DNA of 64,000 nucleotides from NCBI GenBank assembly GCA_017590115.1, contig JAGGNK010008670.1, positions 3,963,677-4,027,676 on the forward strand. The letters run 5' to 3'. A program made the position numbers and the translations under genes. The DNA comes from Montifringilla adamsi (taxonomy: Eukaryota; Chordata; Aves; Passeriformes; Passeridae). The notes beneath the pieces were generated by a model. It made no database searches. It was not told where the DNA came from and saw only the letters and a program-made list of their open reading frames with translations. Below, in pieces: positions 58,204 to 64,000 of the stretch; the first letter of the stretch is position 1; each line of letters begins with the position of its first letter.

Positions 58204-61200
58204 GAGGAAGCCAACCCACATTTATATTTATGAAGCCCATTTTTTCCCAGGCTCATCAGCAAGACAGTCCCGTTGGAAGAAGAATAATGTACAGAGTTTA
58301 GGACTTTGACATTATTTAAGCTGATTAATGATCTGTTAGCTGCAAGATGAGGTGTCGCCATTCCAGAGCATTTAACAAGTATGGATCAGGCTCTGAAAGA
58401 CACAATGCTGAGTTAAAATCCATTATATTCTAGAAGTAACATGCCCTGGACTGTTTTTATTCACCCTTCAGCCGCTGAACTCTCACTCATGGTTTCCACA
58501 ACCTCACAGGCTCCAGAATTTTCCTCTTAGGGGAGAGCAACACCCAGAGCTCTGGTTAAAAGAAAATGACCCCCAAAACACTCCCCAATGCAGCAGAAAT
58601 AAGGAGTGGGGATGCAAACAGGAGAGCTGTCCCCAAAGCAAACTTCACTTGCTGCTCAGGGAAGGGATGGCAGTTTGTCACTGAGATTTGGTATAAGGGA
58701 AAACAGGGACTGAAACACAGCTTGGAGCCAAAAAAGAGAGAGAGGAAAAAAAAAAAATCTGAAAAGTTGCCAGGAAAACAATGGGCTCAGATATTCCATT
58801 GATTTTTCTGTCCACTGATCATCACAGGCTGCCAGAGTGCAACCTGTGTGCACGCCCTGCTATTCTGCTGCTGATGTGTTTATGGCTTTGTTTGATCCTA
58901 TCTGAGAGAATTGATTTATGGCTGAAAACAACTGTCAGTAGAGGCTTGCTCTGAGCTGGTGTGAAAACATTTCACATGTTGGTGTTGATGGAAAAACCCT
59001 GGCCCAGCCCATGTTGTTGACACTGATTTGGAGGACCCCTTGCTGGTAACCAAGACATTTTCCCAATGGAGGAGAAGGACTCAGACACTGGAAAATAGAT
59101 TAAATATATGTTAGTGGGAATTGCTGCTACAAAATAAGCCATTGTGTACTAAATAAAGGATCTTAATGAGTTTTTCTGAAGACTGCGTGAGGTTTACTTG
59201 TAAAACCATAGATGTCAAGATAAAGAGATTGCCTTGAACACAGAAAAAAAATATGGTATCTATTTTTTTCAGCTAAATGCTTTGAAAGAGAAATCCATGT
59301 GACTTTGAGTCAGCAATTTGGAATAGTTAAATTTAGATGTGAAAGAAAAGTATTCTTTCTTCTGCAAAAAGCCTTTAACTTACTGTTAAGGAATTTGGCA
59401 GGGACTCACTGTCCCCTGAGTTAGAACAATCATGTTCCCTCTCTCCCAGCTCCCCAAGCACCTTCTGTGCTTCTTGTCCCTGTGCACGTCCTTCTGACTC
59501 CAACACATCTCTAATGCTGAGTATTGAGGGTTGAGCTACTGCAAATCCACAGTGAAAAAAGTCTTGGAAACACTGAGAGCTGGGATGTATCCCTGTGGAT
59601 TCACAGCAATCTGATGGAGCAAGGACATTCATGCCATGCAGTGCTGAGAGGATTTTTTAGATAGAGGCAGTGGCTTTTACAAGATTGCCTACTCCATCTG
59701 TAAAAAGCAGGCAGGATTTCCACATGTGTGCCCCAAAACAGGCCTGTTTTCCCAGCTAAATTGGTTGCTCTAATAGGAAATATTCCTTCTCTTTGCAGAC
59801 CTTCTTTTATTTTCCTGCTGGACTATATTGGCTACGGCAGCTCTACTGTCTGAAGATTTCTTGTTTAGAAAGAGGCAAAGGGTGTCCCAACATTAGCACA
59901 AGAGAAGGGATAACAACTTCTATCTACACTTCTTTTCCACATGGGCAGCCATTTTAGGACTTGAAACTTGCCCTAAAATTCCTTTTCCATCTCTTTGCGT
60001 TTCCTGTCAAATCATCTTTTTTTTTTAAAACCTTTCTCTTTGGTACAACCAGAATAAAATCTGAGCCCGCAGAGAGACATTGCAATTGCTGACTGTCCTT
60101 TTCCCATCCCCTCGGAGGATTTACAGCCCAGCCTAATCTATGCAGAGAGATGAAGCCCAGTCCTGTTCCAGGGCATTCCTCTTGCTCAGCAGCGGGGTCA
60201 CTGGTGGCTGACAGCAGCTGGCAGCCTCCGAGGACAGAGAGGTCAAGTGAACCCGTGCAAAGCCCTTGGCTTGTGTTTCACAGCTTTCTGGTATCGTCAG
60301 CATTAAAATAAGGTGGTTTTACATGTAGTGGAGCCACATGCACAAGAGATGCCATTGTGTGAGCATCCCTGAGAGCTCTTCTCACCCCAGTGCAAGTGTT
60401 TTCTTCGGTCCTGTCTTGTGGGGGAGGGTCTGGAGAGATAAGGCTCTTATAGTCTATAGACAAATATATATATATATATTTACTGCTGACAGAGAAAGAA
60501 AAGATGATTGTGTTTTTTCGGACAACAAAGCAGCTTTGTTCCCAGAGCCCATTAGAATGCTTTGTGGATTCCCAACTGATACATTTTTGTTTTAAAGCGT
60601 TGGAGGTTCATGAGCTGTTTGCAGGACCACTCCACATGCAGGAGAAATGCTCTTGTCCCCTCCCTGCCTTCTCCAAAATTCCTTCCAAAGCTGCGGGGCC
60701 CTTCCTTTGAGGAGGCCCAAAATTATTTCTGGCTTTATAAGCATCCTTCAAATGTTCTTCTCTTTTCCATAAGAAAATATTTTCTCTCACAATAACTGCA
60801 GCTTTGGGGATGGGTTTTTTGCTGTACCGGCCAGGAGCTACGGTTTGTTCTCTGCTTTAACTAAACAATTTTATTTTTACTCTCACCCCTTTCTTTTTCC
60901 CTCTTGCAACCTTAACTTTCTGACACTGCCTCCAGATACCTTTTAACACGGTCGGTGGAAAGCTGTAACGCTGCCATGGTCCTGTTATTGTTTTGCTCTG
61001 ATTCTCTGATAGGCACAAGGATGGAGTCCTGCACAGCTTGTCCCGGAGGCAAGTAAATATTGACAGATTAATTCTTCTCAGATGTACAGGCCATCAAGGA
61101 GTATTGCTTTAGGACCTGCTCCTGGGAGGTGATTAACACCATCAACTCCTGTTGCCCTCGGTGCATGTGGGGACTCTCTGGGGACTGTCTCCCTCACATG

Positions 61201-62351
61201 TCACCTCACAGCACCACTGCAGCTGCCTTCTGGCTTTTTGTGGAAAAACCCCCTATGGAATATCAAGTAAAAGGCAAAACCTGCAGTCATTTTTTGACCT
61301 GCTGTAGTGCCTAGGGAGGATCCCGTTTTCACTTCTGCAGACTCTTCAGGTCCCATTTTTATTAAATTCAGTAATTGTCTGGAGAGCCTTGTTGGGTTTG
61401 TCCCCATTGCTTGATAGAAATTTTCCACAGGGAACTAGAATCTGTTTTCCAGAGCTGCGAGACATTTCCTTTTCCATTGAAAAAACCCCAGCAATGCCTA
61501 ACTGCTGCTTAATTTGTCCCTGCTCATTTTCTGCTCGTATTTCATAAGCCCTACTCTGCCTTAGGGTGCTGGGAGATTTTGGTGATGTCTATGTGACCAC
61601 TCAGTAGAGTCACTGCAGTGATGAGAAGGGACATGGGCTGAGGACACAGCATATGAGTCCACGTGGAAATAGGGATTTAAACCAGTTCACACGGGTCCAC
61701 AGATTTTATTCTTTCACTGATCCATATAGTTTCCATGGCCTCTGTATATCTAATCTATTCCTAATTCTGCAGTTCTCCAGAACATCAATTTCAGGGATGA
61801 CTCTCATTTTTCCCTCTTAAAGATATTTCGAGGGAACAAATCTGTTTCCCTTCTAATAAATATATCACATTGTGTCAGGCAGCAGTTGTTTTTCCTTCTT
61901 GTTGGTGCCTGAGAGGGATGGCTGTCCTCTCTCCTCCTGAGGTTTCTGTGTTGCCTCCTGCTTGGAGATCTCCTGGACCTCGCCCTGATGCCGCCGCTTC
62001 TGGGTCCCACTGTGGGACTGGAAGGGAGTAGGGATGAGTTTCCCCTCTATCCCCAGACACTCTGCTGCCACTCCCTCCGATTCAGAGCCCTAACTCTGTC
62101 CTTCCCCCCTGTCCCCAGCCATGTGCGGCGTCGTGGCCACCATCTGGTTCCCGGTGTGCGCCCACCGCGAGACCACCATCATGAGCTTCGGCTACTCGCT
62201 GTACACGGGCTGGATCGGCTCTGCCCTCTGCCTCTTCGGCGGCTGCGTCATCGTCTGCTGCTCGGGAGACGCGCAGACCTTCGGCGAGAACCGCTTCTAC
62301 TACGGCTCGGGATCCAGCTCGCCCACCCACGCCAAGAGTGCTCACGTGTAG
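53344..62351 (+). CDS. CLDN11: CLDN11, claudin-11 / oligodendrocyte-specific protein (3 coding exons, 207 aa)
   Basis: Four-pass tight-junction protein that forms the parallel strands of CNS myelin and the Sertoli-cell (blood-testis) barrier, and acts in inner-ear basal cells. The exons join to 207 aa, the same length as human. Order: short cytoplasmic N terminus; TM1 about 8-25; first extracellular loop with the claudin signature W30...G51-L52-W53...C56...C65, where the two cysteines form the loop disulfide; TM2 about 82-102; intracellular loop with basic KYRR; TM3 about 122-142; short second loop; TM4 about 158-178; cytoplasmic tail ending SAHV, a PDZ ligand for ZO proteins. The start context is good (G at -3 and +4). 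It is clearly CLDN11 rather than another claudin, as FGENRFYY and SSSPTHAKSAHV are specific to it. Confidence 0.98.
53570..56113 (+). other. CLDN11 intron 1
   Basis: 2.5 kb, GT-AG. AT-rich, including a dense AT block at 55310-55410. The last 700 bases are more GC-rich. No transposon or gene recognised. Confidence 0.75.
56114..56278 (+). CDS. CLDN11: CLDN11 coding exon 2
   Basis: Encodes YVQACRALMIAASVLGLPAI FLLITVLPC (TM2), the basic intracellular loop, and QLGGILIILL (start of TM3). Flanked by GCCCACAG and GTAAGG. Confidence 0.98.
57098..57131. repeat. (TTC)n / poly(T) microsatellite
   Basis: TTC trinucleotides pass directly into a T run, forming a pure pyrimidine tract in CLDN11 intron 2. 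Confidence 0.85.
58167..58205. repeat. Poly(A) with AAAAG satellites
   Basis: A 23-base A run followed by GAAAAGAAAAGAAAGAGG. This looks like a decaying A-tail or simple purine tract in CLDN11 intron 2. Confidence 0.88.
62119..62351 (+). CDS. CLDN11: CLDN11 coding exon 3 (stop)
   Basis: Encodes the rest of TM3, the second extracellular loop (WFPVCAHRETTIMSFGYSLY), TM4 and the tail FGENRFYY...SAHV, with TAG at 62349-62351. Markedly GC-rich with G/C-ending codons, unlike the surrounding intron and 3' UTR. Confidence 0.98.
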
Positions 62352-63310
62352 GCGCCCCGGCGACGTCCCACGGCTGCCGTCGGATGCTTTGGCTGGTGGG
62401 TTCGTGTGCCCTGGGTTTGCTCCTGCTGACACGCGCGGCTGGCAGGCTCCCAGGGGGAGATTTAGAAAAGCAGCACAAATGTCTGGTAGTTTGAAGCGTT
62501 ATTCTCCCCGTCTCTTCCCCCCTTTCTCTAGAAAGACAGCTCCAGCCAGCCCTACCTCTTGGTCCTCACCGTTTTGTCCCGAGCACCTGCCCTCTCTTCT
62601 TGCAGCCAGGATGGTTTGGGGATGTGGTGTGGGGTTTAGGGACTTTAGTTTATCTTCTAGCTCCCCTGATAATAGGAGAGTTTAAAGCAATAAAGCAGAA
62701 ATGAGAGAGACACTTTCCCATTGTTAGGAGGACTCGGCTTCTCCCCCATCCTCACTGTTTGATTTCTCCCACTCAAGGTCACTGGTCTGGCACGGCTGTG
62801 GAGAGAGGATAGGGAGAAAGGCTGTCCTCTCCCACCGGGCAAATGTTTCTCTTTTGGAACAAGAGGAGGGGATTTTTCTGCCTTTCTCTGTAAATACTTT
62901 TGTATGAGTCTGATCATTTTAGTAACAGTGTTTCCCCCACCCCCACAGTCATCAGTATGAAGGAAACAGAACCCAAAGGTCCTAATGACATGGTAGATAA
63001 CAGTGCCTTTTTAAATAGTTATAAATGACTTTGGGGGCTTTAATCCCTGCCCTCTGGTTCAGTTTCTTTTTTTTTTTTTTCCTTTTTTCTTTTGTACAGA
63101 TCAGTTACTAAAAAATGTATTTTTACATTTTTTTAAACTCCTTTCTTTCTTCCTCTAAGTTTGTGTTCCATCTTGCCTTGTTAAAGCAGCATATTTTAAC
63201 ATGCAGTATAATGTACCTGTTACAATACAATTCTGGTGAGTACTGATGATGCCTTTGTACTTTCAGTGAAATACTGTACAATAAATAACAGAGTACCTGC
63301 AACCCCTGAC
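62352..63310 (+). other. CLDN11: CLDN11 3' UTR
   Basis: About 950 bases to a poly(A) signal at 63280-63285. A nearer AATAAA at 62689-62694 could end a shorter message. Contains a T run near 63068-63081. Confidence 0.65.
63280..63285 (+). terminator. CLDN11: CLDN11 poly(A) signal AATAAA
   Basis: Hexamer in ACAATAAATAACAG, the last good signal before sequence of intergenic character. The downstream T/GT-rich stretch TTCCTTCCTGTGTGTTTCC supports it. Confidence 0.6.
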
Positions 63311-64000
63311 TACTTTTTATTTCCTTCCTTCCTGTGTGTTTCCATAGCCAGTTTTTCCATGACAGGGATTGCCAATGATTTTGAAGATTTTCTTTTTTTT
63401 ATAGCAGTTCAGGATGAAAAACTGCTCTTCTGTGGCATTAAATGAAGAATATTTAAAATATGAGTAATCTGCCTGCATGGGACTGTCTGTTATCTTATCC
63501 TTTGGTTCTTTCAATTCTCCCAGTAGCAGCATGTACCAGTTGTACCCACTAGTGGGTTTCTTTATATTAGGAAGAATTAGAAAGCCCCTGAAGTGGTGGA
63601 GATGACCTTGAGCACTGTGAAGTTGAGACCTCATGTTGCTGAGAGTGCTCTCAACTGAAGTAGGGATCTGATCTGGGGTCACTGCTCTGATCAAACCTGT
63701 GTAAGATCAAGATCTAGCTCTGTCCTTACCAAGGGCTGTAGTTTAATTACACTGGTACAAAATCCCATCTGTTCCCAGAGATGTTAACTCAGTTCAAACA
63801 ATTTGTGTAGGCCAAGAGAAGGAAAAGAGGAATAGCTGCTGCTCAGACATGGGCAAGAGGAGAGCCCCAGTGGACGGGCAGCAGGAGGAGGAGAAGGGTC
63901 TGAGCAACCAAGTTTCTTGGGATGATGAAAAATGGGAAAACAGGGCTGTCAGTAAAGCCTCGTGCATTCTGGACTGCCCTCACTCTGCTTCAGCTGGAGA
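63311..64000. other. Intergenic region downstream of CLDN11
   Basis: About 690 bases to the window end. No coding exon, RNA gene or repeat recognised on either strand. Confidence 0.65.

Larger units (their letters stand above)
56279..62118 (+). other. CLDN11 intron 2
   Basis: 5.8 kb, GT-AG. It contains a (TTC)n plus T-run tract near 57098-57131, an A run at 58167-58189 followed by AAAAG units, and a TA microsatellite at about 60463-60480. The open frames here are short and unsupported. Confidence 0.75.

Noticed and set aside
61988..62494. 168-codon frame overlapping CLDN11 exon 3
   Set aside because: It is in a different frame from the conserved claudin reading and crosses the splice acceptor.

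Overview
This is vertebrate, and most likely avian, nuclear DNA. It carries three protein-coding genes in a row, all on the + strand: PRKCI (atypical protein kinase C iota), SKIL (SnoN, the SMAD co-repressor) and CLDN11 (claudin-11). They were identified by reading the exon translations against the known families. Several fragments of CR1, the dominant avian LINE, lie in introns and UTRs. A solo LTR of a type I associate with songbird genomes sits in a SKIL intron. Together these point to a bird, perhaps a passerine; the passerine part is an inference from memory. The same gene order is found at human 3q26.2, so this looks like conserved amniote synteny.

Layout. Bases 1-26.0 kb hold PRKCI: a GC-rich first exon at the window edge, 18 coding exons (71-23598, 601 codons plus stop) and a long 3' UTR ending near a poly(A) signal at 26005-26010. 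Bases 26.0-30.9 kb are the PRKCI-SKIL spacer, passing into a CpG-rich, gap-interrupted region (730 Ns, 29730-30459) that probably holds the SKIL promoter and first non-coding exon. SKIL coding exons run 32089-44825 (six coding exons, 691 aa), followed by a roughly 4.9 kb 3' UTR to a signal at 49745-49750. Bases 49.8-52.9 kb are intergenic. CLDN11 occupies 53344-62351 (three coding exons, 207 aa), with a 3' UTR to about 63.3 kb. The last 0.7 kb is intergenic.

All coding exons join in frame, and every internal intron has GT-AG ends. No frameshift, premature stop or missing catalytic residue was seen. PRKCI keeps its PB1 domain, pseudosubstrate, C1 zinc ligands, kinase lysine and aspartates, activation-loop and turn-motif threonines, and the glutamate in the hydrophobic motif. 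SKIL keeps its Ski/Sno homology domain, Smad4-binding SAND-like domain, lysine in a sumoylation consensus and C-terminal coiled coil. CLDN11 keeps the W-GLW-C-C claudin signature and the C-terminal PDZ ligand. The genes do not form an operon or a single pathway. PRKCI acts in apical polarity and tight-junction assembly, SKIL restrains TGF-beta/SMAD transcription, and CLDN11 forms tight-junction strands in myelin and Sertoli cells.

I did not find a new biological system. The points worth a second look are the precisely bounded solo LTR with its 6-bp target duplication, a GC-rich block and CR1 piece in the SKIL 3' UTR, a cluster of SMAD-type motifs upstream of SKIL, two in-frame PRKCI start codons, several local tandem duplications, and the assembly gap in the SKIL promoter.
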